Assembly (NCBI RefSeq): GCF_001542915.1
Contig: NZ_LNNH01000012.1
Coordinates: 603,264-667,263, forward strand
Direction of reading: 5' to 3'
DNA from: Peribacillus simplex
GTDB taxonomy: Bacteria > Bacillota > Bacilli > Bacillales > DSM-1321
Length of the DNA: 64,000 bases
The notes below the pieces were generated by a model. It did no database searches, was not told where the DNA came from, and saw only the letters and a list, made by a program, of their open reading frames with translations. Positions 54,567-63,664 of the stretch are shown one piece after another (the stretch's first letter is position 1; every line of letters starts with the position of its first letter). Both the position numbers and the translations under genes were made by a program.

Positions 54567-55484
54567 ATGTCCAAACAAATTTATCAAGGGCAGGGTAAAC
54601 TTGCTAAACTGATTGAGAGCCATTCAGGTCGGGATGGTACCCACTCAACTGCTATTCCTTCTTTATTTTTCAGTCGTCAATCCACTGCCATCGGACCGAA
54701 TTATGGAGTTTACAATCCTTCCCTATGCATTATCGTCCAAGGTAAGAAGGTGGTATCACTGGCCCAGGATCGCTATACATACAGTTCTGCCGATTACCTT
54801 GTTGCATCTGTTGATTTGCCGGTTACCGCACAAGTTATAGAAGCCTCCCCCGATGCTCCTTATCTGGCTTTCAAACTTGAATTTACACCAAGTCAAATCT
54901 TAGCCGTATTAGGGAATGCTGAATTTCAGGCTGATCCGAAAAAAAGTGCCAATAGGGCAATGTTTGTCAGCCCTTTAGACTCGACCATGTTGGATGCTGT
55001 GCTTAGATTAGTTTGTTTGCTGGATAACCCTAAGGATATTCCAGTGCTTGCGCCTTTGTTCAAGCAGGAAATTCTCTATAGGGTTCTTCAAGGTCCACAT
55101 GGAGCGACACTAGGGCAGATGGCAATGGAAGGAAGCTCTACCTATCGAATTAGAGACGCAATCGAACATATCATGCATCACTATAAACAGTCTTTTCGAA
55201 TCGAGGATCTTGCAGATATAGCAAGCATGAGCGTATCCTCGCTCCATAGACACTTTAAAGAAGTCACGGCGATGAGTCCGATCCAGTTCCAAAAACAACT
55301 AAGACTGCAGGAAGCCAGGCACTTGTTATTATCCGAATCGACAGACGCAGCTGATGTTGCTTTTCGGGTGGGATATGAAAGCCCATCGCAATTCAGCCGT
55401 GAATATTCCAGGATGTTTGGATTTCCGCCTAGAGAAGATATTAAGCGTCTGAAAGAGAAGAATAATCAAAAAATAAACGCATAA
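54567..55484 (+). CDS. AraC-family regulator, YqhC-like (305 aa)
   Basis: N-terminal AraC_N domain: FFSRQSTAIGPNYGVYNPSLCIIVQGKKVVSLAQDRYTYSSADYLVASVDLPV, the mark of the YqhC group, which responds to aldehydes. Then two helix-turn-helix units: FRIEDLADIASMSVSSLHRHFKEVTAMSPIQF and DAADVAFRVGYESPSQFSREYSRMFGFPP. AAGGAGG is 11 bases before the ATG. Divergent from the truncated oxidoreductase; the aldo/keto reductase is about 0.7 kb away on the other strand and is a likely target. Confidence 0.9.
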   Translation: MSKQIYQGQGKLAKLIESHSGRDGTHSTAIPSLFFSRQSTAIGPNYGVYNPSLCIIVQGKKVVSLAQDRYTYSSADYLVASVDLPVTAQVIEASPDAPYLAFKLEFTPSQILAVLGNAEFQADPKKSANRAMFVSPLDSTMLDAVLRLVCLLDNPKDIPVLAPLFKQEILYRVLQGPHGATLGQMAMEGSSTYRIRDAIEHIMHHYKQSFRIEDLADIASMSVSSLHRHFKEVTAMSPIQFQKQLRLQEARHLLLSESTDAADVAFRVGYESPSQFSREYSRMFGFPPREDIKRLKEKNNQKINA

Positions 55485-55523
55485 TGTCCCTTGCTCAACA
55501 ATAATAACCGGAACTCGAGTAAT

Positions 55524-55561
55524 AAAAAGCCTTACTATCCGCTTTCCCTAGTAAGGCTTTT
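55524..55561 (+). terminator. Terminator of the YqhC-like gene
   Basis: AAAAGCCTTACTA pairs perfectly with TAGTAAGGCTTTT. Confidence 0.85.
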
Positions 55562-55854
55562 CATGTTATCTTCTCAAAGAATTTCTCCATATTCAGCTGG
55601 TGGCCATTCTCTAATAAATTCGAGTTAGATTGATTACGGATAAATCTAATGGAGGATCGTATAAAAATAAAGGCGGGCTCTCTAACTAGCGAAACTTGGC
55701 CAATCAGATAAAGTGTCAGCCAATTCAACATATCGGCAAACATAAAATGGGTATTAGAAGGTATAAGCGTACAGCACATTTCATTATAGGTAAGGACCTG
55801 CAGGGGCACACCCTTATATAACGTTACTGCCCTGCAGCGGTACCATTTCATCAT
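55561..55854 (-). CDS. Doubtful frame (97 aa)
   Basis: Starts MMKWYRCRAVTLYKGVPLQV and has a hydrophobic middle (MLNWLTLYLIGQVSL). No ribosome site and no family recalled. It lies just downstream of a hydrolase remnant. Kept only because no better frame overlaps it. Confidence 0.2.
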   Translation of the reverse strand: MMKWYRCRAVTLYKGVPLQVLTYNEMCCTLIPSNTHFMFADMLNWLTLYLIGQVSLVREPAFIFIRSSIRFIRNQSNSNLLENGHQLNMEKFFEKIT

Positions 55855-55872
55855 TCCGAGCTTTTTTTATTC

Positions 55873-55968
55873 TTAAAGCTCCTGATTAAAGAAATCCGTT
55901 AATTTAGGTACAGCTAACCCTACATATTCCGGGATATCATACAGTGCACTATGCGTTGCACCATCAAC
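55873..55968 (-). pseudogene. C-terminal scrap of an alpha/beta hydrolase
   Basis: Thirty-one codons on the minus strand read VDGATHSALYDIPEYVGLAV and PKLTDFFNQEL before a TAA, the typical end of peptidase-S15/YcjY-type hydrolases, including the catalytic His (GATH). The upstream body of the gene is gone. Confidence 0.65.
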
Positions 55969-56107
55969 TCAGAACAATTCCTATGGTCGGTGGCATTTAT
56001 TTGGAAAACCAAAGCCAATACCGACTGATAAAAAATTTTTTGGAATATGTTGAAATATGACTAAGGTCCTTTTCCTTCATCTTTCCTATATTATTGCTTT
56101 CACAAAT

Positions 56108-56150
56108 ATAAAAATGCAGGGACTGCATTTTTCATGTAGTCCCTGCATGA
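56108..56150. terminator. Terminator of the small membrane gene
   Basis: GCAGGGACT pairs with AGTCCCTGC; the minus strand continues with ATTTTTATA. Confidence 0.75.
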
Positions 56151-56171
56151 ATCATTTCCTAAAAGCGCTGA

Positions 56172-56474
56172 TCACGGTTCTTTCGGAATATCATGATCCG
56201 CTTTCTTTTTTACTACTAGAAGAATGATTGCAATGATAAACGCTATGGCGCTATATAACCAGGTAAACATAAAAGCAAGGCCCAGCCCTATATTTGCATC
56301 TGCATAATTGCTGTTCATATCGTCTATGACAAAATATAAAAGCGGCGCTCCTCCGATGATGCTGAGTACAATTATCAAGGTCTTTTTGGATTTCCCGGTA
56401 GATACATACATAATGAAGAAGGATAGCAAAAGAAAAGCTTCTGAAGCGATTGCCAAAGGTATCGGATTGTTCAT
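56172..56474 (-). CDS. Small membrane protein (100 aa), unknown
   Basis: Three helices: LAIASEAFLLLSFFIMYV, LIIVLSIIGGAPLLYFVI and LGLAFMFTWLYSAIAFIIAIILLV, with a charged C-terminus KKKADHDIPKEP. TTGGAAGTG lies 9 bases before the ATG. Monocistronic with its own terminator. No family recognised. Confidence 0.72.
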   Translation of the reverse strand: MNNPIPLAIASEAFLLLSFFIMYVSTGKSKKTLIIVLSIIGGAPLLYFVIDDMNSNYADANIGLGLAFMFTWLYSAIAFIIAIILLVVKKKADHDIPKEP

Positions 56475-56577
56475 CTAATATACACTTCCAATCATGGTTG
56501 CCTTAACATTCGTTAGCTATGAATTCAAAAATATCGATTGTGTTCGCAGACGTCTTTTATGAATGGGCCATTTATAT

Positions 56578-56619
56578 AAAGCCTGGATTTCCTCGAAGAA
56601 AACGGAAAATCCAGGCTTG
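56578..56619 (-). terminator. Terminator of the yhaQ-yhaP operon
   Basis: AAGCCTGGATTT pairs with AAATCCAGGCTT directly after the yhaP stop. The U-tract is modest. Confidence 0.7.
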
Positions 56620-56622
56620 CCG

Positions 56623-57873
56623 TTAATTTTTCTTTGATAATTGCAGGGCATTTTTGATGCTTTTCAGAGATTTTGAGCTTCCGTACATCAAGACGCCACC
56701 CCGATAGATTTTTGCCCCGATGATACCTAGCAAAACAATGGTGATGATCATCATGGCGATGCTGAGGGCAATTTCCCAGAATGGTACATCGAGCATGCCT
56801 ACACGCAGAAACATGATCATTGGGGTGAAAAATGGAATGAATGATGTAAAGGTGATATAACTTGCCGATGGATTTCCGAGCCCGAACATCGCAATCAAAA
56901 AGGCAATGACAACTAACATGGTCATCGGTGAAATCATTTGTTGAACATCTTCTATTTTGCTGACGACCGATCCTAGACAGGCCGCAAGCGTCGCGTATAG
57001 GAGGTAGCCGAGCAAAGCGAAGATGATTGCATAAATGATGGTTGAAATTTTCGTGTTACCAAAACCAAGAAAGGAAAAGAATCCTTCATCCATACTTGCC
57101 AAGTTTTGTTTGATCGATACATAACCGACGCCAAAAAATAAAATCATTTGGGTAAGGCTAAGCAATGCGATGCCCATGATTTTGGCAAACATCTGCGTCA
57201 CTGGCGGGACACTTGAAATCAGGATTTCCATGACTCGTGATGTTTTTTCAGTGGCCACTTCCATTGCTATCATCGTTGCATACATCAGTACACCGAAATA
57301 AATGACGAACAAGAGCACATAAACAAGACCGCGGGCTTGATCTAGGTCTTCTTCGGTTTTTGCATTTTCCTGAAGCGCAATCGTTTCAAAAGCAGGCGGT
57401 GTATTCAATTGGCTGATTTGCTGATCTGTCAATTTCAAATCATCCGCAGTTATTTGGCTTTTCAGCTGGGTAAGTGCCAGAAGCAAATCATTGCTTACCT
57501 TTGAATCTGAAATTTGATTCGCTTTATATGTCCCCCTGAAGCCGAGGCGATCTTCCTTCTCGATTAAAAGATAGCCTATAATTTCATCTGCACTTACCAG
57601 CTTCTCCGCTTCCTTTTCATTCTGGGCAGAAATGATCGAAAGGTCTTCGCTCATGCCTTTTACGGCTTTTTTATAAGGATCGAATAAGCGATCTTCAGTC
57701 TGGTCGATGACGGCCACCTTTTGCGTTTCATCATCGCCGAATGCATCAATCAGCTTGGAAATATTCGACAGGACAAGAATCAGGGCCATCATGATGATGG
57801 TGGAAATGATAAATGATTTCGTTTTTAATTTTGATAGATATGTATGAGAAAGAACAATCCAAAATTTATTCAT
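56623..57873 (-). CDS. yhaP: ABC-2 type exporter permease, YhaP-like (416 aa)
   Basis: NatB/YhaP-type membrane subunit. The first helix (SFIISTIIMMALILVLS) is followed by an extracellular domain of about 140 residues (VAVIDQTEDRLFDPYKKAV). Five or six helices come after, beginning with LVYVLLFVIYFGVLMYATMIAMEVATEKTSRVMEILISSV, the family's core signature. The ATG at 57873 overlaps the ATPase gene stop by 8 bases. Export substrate unknown; sodium or drugs are suggested in the family. Confidence 0.9.
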   Translation of the reverse strand: MNKFWIVLSHTYLSKLKTKSFIISTIIMMALILVLSNISKLIDAFGDDETQKVAVIDQTEDRLFDPYKKAVKGMSEDLSIISAQNEKEAEKLVSADEIIGYLLIEKEDRLGFRGTYKANQISDSKVSNDLLLALTQLKSQITADDLKLTDQQISQLNTPPAFETIALQENAKTEEDLDQARGLVYVLLFVIYFGVLMYATMIAMEVATEKTSRVMEILISSVPPVTQMFAKIMGIALLSLTQMILFFGVGYVSIKQNLASMDEGFFSFLGFGNTKISTIIYAIIFALLGYLLYATLAACLGSVVSKIEDVQQMISPMTMLVVIAFLIAMFGLGNPSASYITFTSFIPFFTPMIMFLRVGMLDVPFWEIALSIAMMIITIVLLGIIGAKIYRGGVLMYGSSKSLKSIKNALQLSKKN

Positions 57874-58765
57874 AGACTGCACCTACTTTTTCAATGAAAA
57901 TATCCGTCAGCGATGGTTCCTCCAATTCGAACTTTCGAACGAATCCTTTTGGAACAAGATCACGGATCATGTTCTCAGCAATATCTTCCCCTGTGACCTG
58001 AAGGACCTTTCCTTCCATCGTATTTTTAACTTTCGTTACGCCAGCGTAAGTATCCAAGAAAGATAAATCAAAATCAGCTTTGATTGACACATTCTTTTTA
58101 CCAAAAGAACGTTTGATTTCTTTTAGTTTCCCGGCAACGACCGGAGATCCTTTATGCATGATGCAAAGATGCTCACACATCTCTTCCACATGCTCCATCC
58201 GATGGCTTGAGAATACAATCGTCGTCCCATTATCCCTCAGATCGATGACTGCCTTCTTCAATATTTCCACATTCACCGGGTCCAGTCCGCTAAACGGTTC
58301 GTCAAGGATAAGCAACTCGGGCTTATGGATCATGGATGCAATCAGCTGGATTTTTTGCTGATTTCCCTTGGAGAGCTCCTCGACCCGCTTATCGATGTAT
58401 TCCGGAACCATAAAGCGATCAAGCCAATACTCCAACTCTTTCAATGCATCCCGTTTGTTCATTCCTCTCAATCTTGCCAGATAGACGATTTGATCGCGCA
58501 CCTTCAGCTTTGGATACAAGCCGCGTTCCTCAGGCAGGTAACCAATCAATGAACTGGTCGTATAATCAATTTTCTTACCCTTCCAGGTCACTTCTCCTTC
58601 AGTGGGATCAAGCAATCCCAATACCATCCGGAATGTGGTCGTTTTCCCGGCTCCGTTTCCGCCTAAAAAACCAAACATTTCTTTCTCGGGAATCTTTAAA
58701 TCAAGCTGATTGACAGCCGTGAACTCCCCGAATTTTTTCGTAACTTCATTGATTTGCAGACTCAA
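57866..58765 (-). CDS. yhaQ: ABC transporter ATPase, YhaQ-like (299 aa)
   Basis: Energy subunit of the YhaP exporter. Walker A GGNGAGKTTTF (about residues 35-45), signature ELSKGNQQKIQLIAS, Walker B LLILDEPFSGLD and the switch His in FSSHRMEHVEE. The C-terminal part (about 215-299) is the DUF4162 extension typical of this group. TTG start with AAGGGGG 8 bases upstream. First of a two-gene operon. Confidence 0.93.
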   Translation of the reverse strand: MSLQINEVTKKFGEFTAVNQLDLKIPEKEMFGFLGGNGAGKTTTFRMVLGLLDPTEGEVTWKGKKIDYTTSSLIGYLPEERGLYPKLKVRDQIVYLARLRGMNKRDALKELEYWLDRFMVPEYIDKRVEELSKGNQQKIQLIASMIHKPELLILDEPFSGLDPVNVEILKKAVIDLRDNGTTIVFSSHRMEHVEEMCEHLCIMHKGSPVVAGKLKEIKRSFGKKNVSIKADFDLSFLDTYAGVTKVKNTMEGKVLQVTGEDIAENMIRDLVPKGFVRKFELEEPSLTDIFIEKVGAVYE

Positions 58766-59221
58766 TGGGCAACCCCCTTTTTATATGACTCTCACAATAA
58801 CATGTTAACGGAAATGTTTTCCAAGTTCAACCTTCTTCACAAGTCCGATACCTTCTTTTCCCCTTTGATTATATGCAAAGTCATACAAACAATGTCTCGT
58901 TAGACTCCCGGATCATAGAGCCACCATTATCAATTTTTTTCAACCATCATATAGATCCATTCCGCTGATCATCAAGGATAACATGTTTTTGATTCATGAA
59001 AGTTGTGATGTCTTGTTGCCTCATAAGTAATTTCCTTTTCTGTCGTACTGCCGAACAAAAGAATGAAAAAGGAAAAAACTGATGCCTAACTTCTGGTCAT
59101 TTTTAAATTCAAGTTAATGGATAGGTAAAATATATTTGTTTTCCTATGCTCTCTTTAAATCCCTTTCATTGCTTCCGATATATACATGGATAACTTATCA
59201 CTTCGAGAAGGAGTAACAAAG
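58766..59221. other. Divergent gap between yhaQ and the chemotaxis gene
   Basis: Contains a small palindrome TAACATGTTA near 58799. No gene seen. Confidence 0.4.
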
Positions 59222-60958
59222 ATGAATAAACTTAGTACGAAAATAGGTCTCGTTCTGTTAGCAGGGATGGTCATTACATTAATCGGAAGTTTACTTTTAA
59301 TGTATAAGAGTACAAATGATACGGTCGAGAAAACGATAGCCATGAGCAGCTTGGACACGGCAAGGACCATCGCCCAAGGCATAAATCAAACGGATTATGC
59401 GGAGTTTCTAGGCAATCAAACAGAAACGCAAGCATATTGGAAAATCCGGGAACAGTTACATGACTATAAGCAAAAAACGGGAGCGTTATATGTATATACA
59501 TTAGGGATTGACGAGAAAAGCAAAAAGGTCCATATTCTGATCGATGGAATGAGTAAGGAAGATGAAAAGGCAGCTCCCATCTTAACTACTACAACTGCCA
59601 CTGCATATTCTGATGTAAAAAGCGTAATGAAGGGAAAGGTTTCTACCACTTCGATAGTTCATGATCCTGAGTACGGTGACTATTTATCCGTTTTCGTTCC
59701 AATAAAACAAGGAAATGAGGTCATTGGGATATTAGGGGTGGATATTGATGCGAGCAAAGTGGATTCTACAGCCAGCAAGGTTCTGGGAGGAATCCTTCCT
59801 CTAACGATCATCATCAATGTAATCCTGATAGCAATCGTTGTGGGAGCTTTAATATGGTACTTGACCAGAAAGTTAAAGCCACTTCAAAAGGTCAGCATGG
59901 CTGCAAAGGAAATTGCCGATGGGGATTTAATCGCAGCCAATCAACTGATTAGCCATACGAAGGTAAAGGGTAATGACGAGATCAACGTTTTAGTGAAAGC
60001 ATTCGCAGAAATGACCAACAACACGATATCGATTGTCCATTCGATGAAAAGCTCATCACTACAGCTATTGGAAGCGTCAAGTGATATCGAACACAAAATT
60101 AGTGAAATGGACACGTCCACACAATATATCGTGAAAGGCATTCAACAAGTTGCGGGAGCTACGGAAGTGCAATTGCACAGGAGTGAAGAATCATCAAGGG
60201 TCATAGAGGAAATGACCATAGGGATTCAAAAAATTGCCGAAGCGTCGTCAGAAGTCAGCGAACAAACAAATCAGGTGTCCATCCAAATGTCCAATGGAAA
60301 TAAAGATTTAAATGGACTCTCCAATCAAATCATACAAGTAAAAGATGTGATGCTGCAAGCAAGTTCAGAAATAAAGAAACTGGACGAACAAGCAAACGAA
60401 ATCGTGAATATCGTCCATTTAATTACGGGGATAGCAGAGCAAACAAACTTGCTGGCACTAAATGCAGCGATTGAAAGTGCTAGGGCTGGTGAACATGGGA
60501 AAGGTTTTGCCGTCGTATCGAATGAGGTGCGAAAATTAGCGGAAGGCACCAAGGAATCTGCTACCAATATCCAAGAATCCCTGCTTCATTTTAAATCGAT
60601 CATCAATAACTCAGTGGCCATGATGGAAACGGGTACGAAAGAGGTCGAAGAAGGAACGAAGGTTGTCCTGAATACAAGGGAAACATTTAATGAGACGATA
60701 AAATCTTATGAGCATGTTAGTGATCAGATTCAGGAGATATCCGCCATAACGGAGCAAATGGCTGCAGGTTCTCAGGAAATCAATGCTTCGATTGAAAATT
60801 TTGCCGCTCTAACTAAGGAAACAGCTGAGGTATCACAGCAAGTGGCACTTTCAACCGATCAGCAAGCAAAATCCATGGAAGACATCTCATTCTCGACCAC
60901 TTCGATGGTAAAGCTCGCTAACGGTCTGGAAAAATCTGTCGAACAGTTTAAGGCTTAA
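59222..60958 (+). CDS. Methyl-accepting chemotaxis protein (578 aa)
   Basis: Transmembrane chemoreceptor signalling through CheA/CheW. Helix 1 ([21 protein letters not shown], residues 8-28), then an extracellular single-Cache-like sensor (about 30-185: [23 protein letters not shown] and [24 protein letters not shown]). Helix 2 ([21 protein letters not shown]), HAMP, and a long coiled-coil follow, with the conserved tip [43 protein letters not shown] 8 bases before the ATG fixes the start. Ligand unknown. Confidence 0.94.
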   Translation: MNKLSTKIGLVLLAGMVITLIGSLLLMYKSTNDTVEKTIAMSSLDTARTIAQGINQTDYAEFLGNQTETQAYWKIREQLHDYKQKTGALYVYTLGIDEKSKKVHILIDGMSKEDEKAAPILTTTTATAYSDVKSVMKGKVSTTSIVHDPEYGDYLSVFVPIKQGNEVIGILGVDIDASKVDSTASKVLGGILPLTIIINVILIAIVVGALIWYLTRKLKPLQKVSMAAKEIADGDLIAANQLISHTKVKGNDEINVLVKAFAEMTNNTISIVHSMKSSSLQLLEASSDIEHKISEMDTSTQYIVKGIQQVAGATEVQLHRSEESSRVIEEMTIGIQKIAEASSEVSEQTNQVSIQMSNGNKDLNGLSNQIIQVKDVMLQASSEIKKLDEQANEIVNIVHLITGIAEQTNLLALNAAIESARAGEHGKGFAVVSNEVRKLAEGTKESATNIQESLLHFKSIINNSVAMMETGTKEVEEGTKVVLNTRETFNETIKSYEHVSDQIQEISAITEQMAAGSQEINASIENFAALTKETAEVSQQVALSTDQQAKSMEDISFSTTSMVKLANGLEKSVEQFKA

Positions 60959-60990
60959 CCTATTGATCCGCCATGCTCCTATGGCATTGG

Positions 60991-61025
60991 AAAAGGGATT
61001 TTGCTTTTAAAGCAGAATCCCTTTT
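60991..61025 (+). terminator. Terminator of the chemoreceptor gene
   Basis: AAAAGGGATTTTGC pairs with GCAGAATCCCTTTT with one mismatch. Confidence 0.8.
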
Positions 61026-61103
61026 GGTCTCTGTTCATGGCTTTTTCAGATAAATACATAAGAAGGTACAATGGTAGGCAAAAATAGTTACAACATAAGT
61101 ACT

Positions 61104-61147
61104 TGCTTTATTTTTTTGGTTATAGTATATTAATTGATGCATCAATC
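61104..61147 (+). promoter_or_regulatory. Promoter and MarR-type operator
   Basis: TTGCTT (61104-61109), 17 bases, TATATT (61127-61132). ATTGATGCATCAAT at 61134-61147 is a perfect 14-base palindrome over the expected transcription start. Confidence 0.65.
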
Positions 61148-61180
61148 ATTGACCTATCAATTAAGAAAAGAGGATGTTTA

Positions 61181-61612
61181 TTGACGAATTCTTCATGTTC
61201 CAATGAATCGCTTATTTTATATAAGATGAACTGCCTTAACAAGCAGATAAGTTCAAAATTCGAGAGTTGTATGGGTATCAGTCAATCAAGACATGATATT
61301 TTATATCAGCTTTATCAAGTGAATGAAATGAGTCAAACAGCTCTTCAAAAAGAGGTCAAAATTGACGGTGCTGCGATTACCCGGCATTTAAAACAACTTG
61401 AAGCGACTGGGATGATCACAAGGCGTAAAGATCCGGATGATAATCGATTCACGCTCGTTTCCCTTTCAGATCCCGGTCGTCAACAAATCATCGCTTCCCA
61501 GGCTGAAAAGGCTCGTTTCGTCACGTTAATGCTTAAAGATTTCAATGAAACGGAACGTAAAGAGTTAACGGAAATGCTCATACGGATTCAAAATAATATA
61601 AGTGAAGTATGA
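61181..61612 (+). CDS. MarR-family regulator (143 aa)
   Basis: Winged helix-turn-helix repressor: NEMSQTALQKEVKIDGAAITRHLKQLEATGMITRRKDPDDNRFTLVSLSDPG. Two Cys residues near the N-terminus (SSCSN and KMNCLN) and ESCMG could serve redox or quinone sensing; this is inference. The TTG at 61181 is supported by AGAGGATG 6 bases upstream. It heads an operon with a nitroreductase and a monooxygenase-fold protein, the layout of quinone or electrophile stress operons such as mhq in Bacillus. Confidence 0.88.
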   Translation: MTNSSCSNESLILYKMNCLNKQISSKFESCMGISQSRHDILYQLYQVNEMSQTALQKEVKIDGAAITRHLKQLEATGMITRRKDPDDNRFTLVSLSDPGRQQIIASQAEKARFVTLMLKDFNETERKELTEMLIRIQNNISEV

Positions 61613-61657
61613 TGCCTGCTTCCTTACAAAAAAACGGATAAAAGGAGATTTTCATCA

Positions 61658-62296
61658 ATGACTACTGCACAAATTACAAATGACTTCAATGAAATACTTA
61701 CAGGTCGCCGCTCGATAAAAAAATATGACACGACTGTCAAAATAACCCGCGCTGAAATGGAGGAAATCCTGACAATAGCGACACTTGCCCCTTCTTCAGT
61801 AAATATGCAACCATGGCGCTTCTTGGTCATAGACAGCCCTGAGGGGAAAGCGACACTTGCCCCCCTTGCCCGCTTTAACCAAACTCAGGTCGAAACATCT
61901 TCCGCAGTGATTGCTGTTTTTGGTGATCTGAACAATTTTGAAAACGCCGAGGAAATCTACGGCAAAGCTGTCGAAATGGGACATATGCCTTTGGAAGTAA
62001 AAGAAAATATCCTGACCTCTTTTGCTGGATATTACGAAAGAATCTCGACTGAAGAAATGAAAGAAGTCGTATTGGTTGATGGCGGTCTGGTGTCCATGCA
62101 ACTAATGCTAGCGGCAAGAGCCTTTGGATATGATACGAATCCGATTGGCGGCTATGAAAAGGACAAAATTGCAGAAGCCTTTGGAATGGACAAAGAACGC
62201 TATGTACCAGTCATGCTTATCTCCATTGGGAAAGCAGCTGATGGCGGGCACGCCTCCGTTCGCCTTCCAATTGATAAAGTCGCTCAGTGGAAGTAA
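61658..62296 (+). CDS. Nitroreductase-family flavoprotein (212 aa)
   Basis: FMN-dependent reductase of nitro compounds or quinones. Family motifs: LTGRRSIKKYDTTVKI at the start (FMN phosphate contacts), LAPSSVNMQPWRFLV, and at the C-terminus PIGGYEKDKIAEAFGM and VPVMLISIGKA. It resembles Bacillus MhqN/YodC-type enzymes. AAAGGAG is 11 bases before the ATG. It is 45 bases after the MarR gene and probably in one operon. Confidence 0.92.
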   Translation: MTTAQITNDFNEILTGRRSIKKYDTTVKITRAEMEEILTIATLAPSSVNMQPWRFLVIDSPEGKATLAPLARFNQTQVETSSAVIAVFGDLNNFENAEEIYGKAVEMGHMPLEVKENILTSFAGYYERISTEEMKEVVLVDGGLVSMQLMLAARAFGYDTNPIGGYEKDKIAEAFGMDKERYVPVMLISIGKAADGGHASVRLPIDKVAQWK

Positions 62297-62344
62297 TGGA
62301 TTGAATTTTTTTAAGATGCTTGAAAAAAGAGAGGATGAACTTAC

Positions 62345-62638
62345 ATGATTATCATTCATGCCGTATTCAATATCAACCCAGCCAAACAAGATGCATTTCT
62401 AGCTGAGATTCAACCACTTATCGAATCTTCAAGAGCGGAAAGCGGTAATGTTTCTTACAACCTTCACAAAGACACAGAGAACGACAATCAATTTACAATG
62501 GTTGAGATTTGGGAAGATAAGCAAGCTGTTGCTAGCCATAACTCAAGTGAGCACTTCACTTCATTTGTCGGGAAAGCTAAAGAATTCCTCACCGCTCCTT
62601 TGGATGTTAAAGCTTTTGAAGGGCAGCCTTTGAAATAA
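62345..62638 (+). CDS. Putative quinol monooxygenase, ABM fold (97 aa)
   Basis: Small dimeric alpha/beta barrel: IIHAVFNINPAKQDAFLAEIQPLIESSRAESGNVSYNLHKD, then QFTMVEIWEDKQAVASHNSSEHFTSFVGKAKEF. The W of EIWED and the SxHxxSEHF stretch are as in YgiN-type quinol monooxygenases. GAGAGGATG 7 bases before the ATG. It is third in the MarR-nitroreductase operon, consistent with handling of quinones. Confidence 0.92.
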   Translation: MIIIHAVFNINPAKQDAFLAEIQPLIESSRAESGNVSYNLHKDTENDNQFTMVEIWEDKQAVASHNSSEHFTSFVGKAKEFLTAPLDVKAFEGQPLK

Positions 62639-62680
62639 TCCCAAAACGAATGGCCTGCTTTTACTGATATCACGTTAATA

Positions 62681-62724
62681 AAAAAGACTGATGAACCAGC
62701 ACACGCTGGATCATCAGTTTTTTT
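62681..62724 (+). terminator. Terminator of the quinone-stress operon
   Basis: GACTGATGA-CCAGC and GCTGG-TCATCAGT arms followed by TTTTTT. A very stable stem. Confidence 0.92.
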
Positions 62725-62871
62725 ATGGATGACGGACATCCCCCTTCCCCCCTTCCTGTTCTATTATTGCTCGTTACGTTCGTTTTTAAGACAGGGTATT
62801 TTCCTTTTTCCTGACAGCGGATTTCGTTATAATGAAAGAAATGAACCTAAACCAGTAAAGGGGACATATAT

Positions 62872-63546
62872 TTGGATACCATTCTGTATTTTTGTTTTTC
62901 ACTCATTTACATCATTCTTTTTCTAATGGGCATTACCCTCATGCGACGGCATGATAGCCATTTTTCCCTTTCAAGCTCTCTCCTCTTCGTTACGCTCGCA
63001 CTCTTTGTGGACAATATCATCATCGCTTCCGGGAAATTCATTAATGATGGACCTATGCTTGAGATGCTCAATATCTCCCGTTTCTGGATTCACGGATTTA
63101 TCACACCGACATTGATTCTGTTTGGTTGGGGAATGGCAAAAAGAATCGATATTCCTTTTACAAAGAAAATTGCCGTTTTCTATTTTTTCCTTTGCCTTAC
63201 GGCAGGACTCATCATCTATGAATGTATCGAAAATATGCATAAAACCTTTGTACCTGTCCGCGAGTATGGCGTTTTAAGATATGTTAGCGAGGGATCTTCT
63301 GGTCCGCCTCTCATGGTGCTTGTAGTAACCCTTGTACTATTGGTGATAAGCATCAACATCTTCCTGAGAACTCGTTGGATTTGGATGCTTTTAGGGGTCT
63401 TGATCATGGTAGGCGGCAGCGCCATCCCTATCCCCTTACCGAGTTCGGCACTCACGAATGCATTTGAGTTGATTTTTATATGTTTATTGTGGCTTACACA
63501 CTATAAATTAGCCCCTCAAAATTACAAGCCCTCGTGGCGAGGTTAA
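62872..63546 (+). CDS. Integral membrane protein of unknown function (224 aa)
   Basis: Six or seven predicted helices (YFCFSLIYIILFLMGITLM, LLFVTLALFVDNIIIASG, WIHGFITPTLILFGWGMA, KIAVFYFFLCLTAGLII, LMVLVVTLVLLVISINIFL, IWMLLGVLIMVGGSAIPI, ELIFICLLWLTHY). No family recalled. The TTG start with AAAGGGG upstream is the only reasonable one. Monocistronic with a terminator that now borders the IS element. Confidence 0.75.
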   Translation: MDTILYFCFSLIYIILFLMGITLMRRHDSHFSLSSSLLFVTLALFVDNIIIASGKFINDGPMLEMLNISRFWIHGFITPTLILFGWGMAKRIDIPFTKKIAVFYFFLCLTAGLIIYECIENMHKTFVPVREYGVLRYVSEGSSGPPLMVLVVTLVLLVISINIFLRTRWIWMLLGVLIMVGGSAIPIPLPSSALTNAFELIFICLLWLTHYKLAPQNYKPSWRG

Positions 63547-63561
63547 CAGAGAACGAAGCAA

Positions 63562-63595
63562 AAAGAAGCCTTTTATATGTATAATAGGCTTCTTT
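63562..63595 (+). terminator. Terminator hairpin abutted by the IS element
   Basis: AAAGAAGCCT pairs with AGGCTTCTTT. The element's end CAGACTG begins at the next base, where a U-tract would be expected. Confidence 0.75.
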
Positions 63596-63603
63596 CAGAC
63601 TGT

Positions 63604-63639
63604 AGACAAACTCGATGAAAATCGAGTTTGTCTATTTTT
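63604..63639 (+). terminator. Leader hairpin at the IS left end
   Basis: AGACAAACTCGAT pairs perfectly with ATCGAGTTTGTCT around a GAAA loop, followed by ATTTTTA. It should stop outside transcripts from entering the transposase gene. Confidence 0.85.
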
Positions 63640-63664
63640 ATGGCCTGTACAATTTAGACGTTGA

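Noticed and set aside
54320..54598. Plus-strand frame ahead of the YqhC-like regulator
   Set aside because: Overlaps the regulator start and its ribosome site in another frame, and has no ribosome site of its own.
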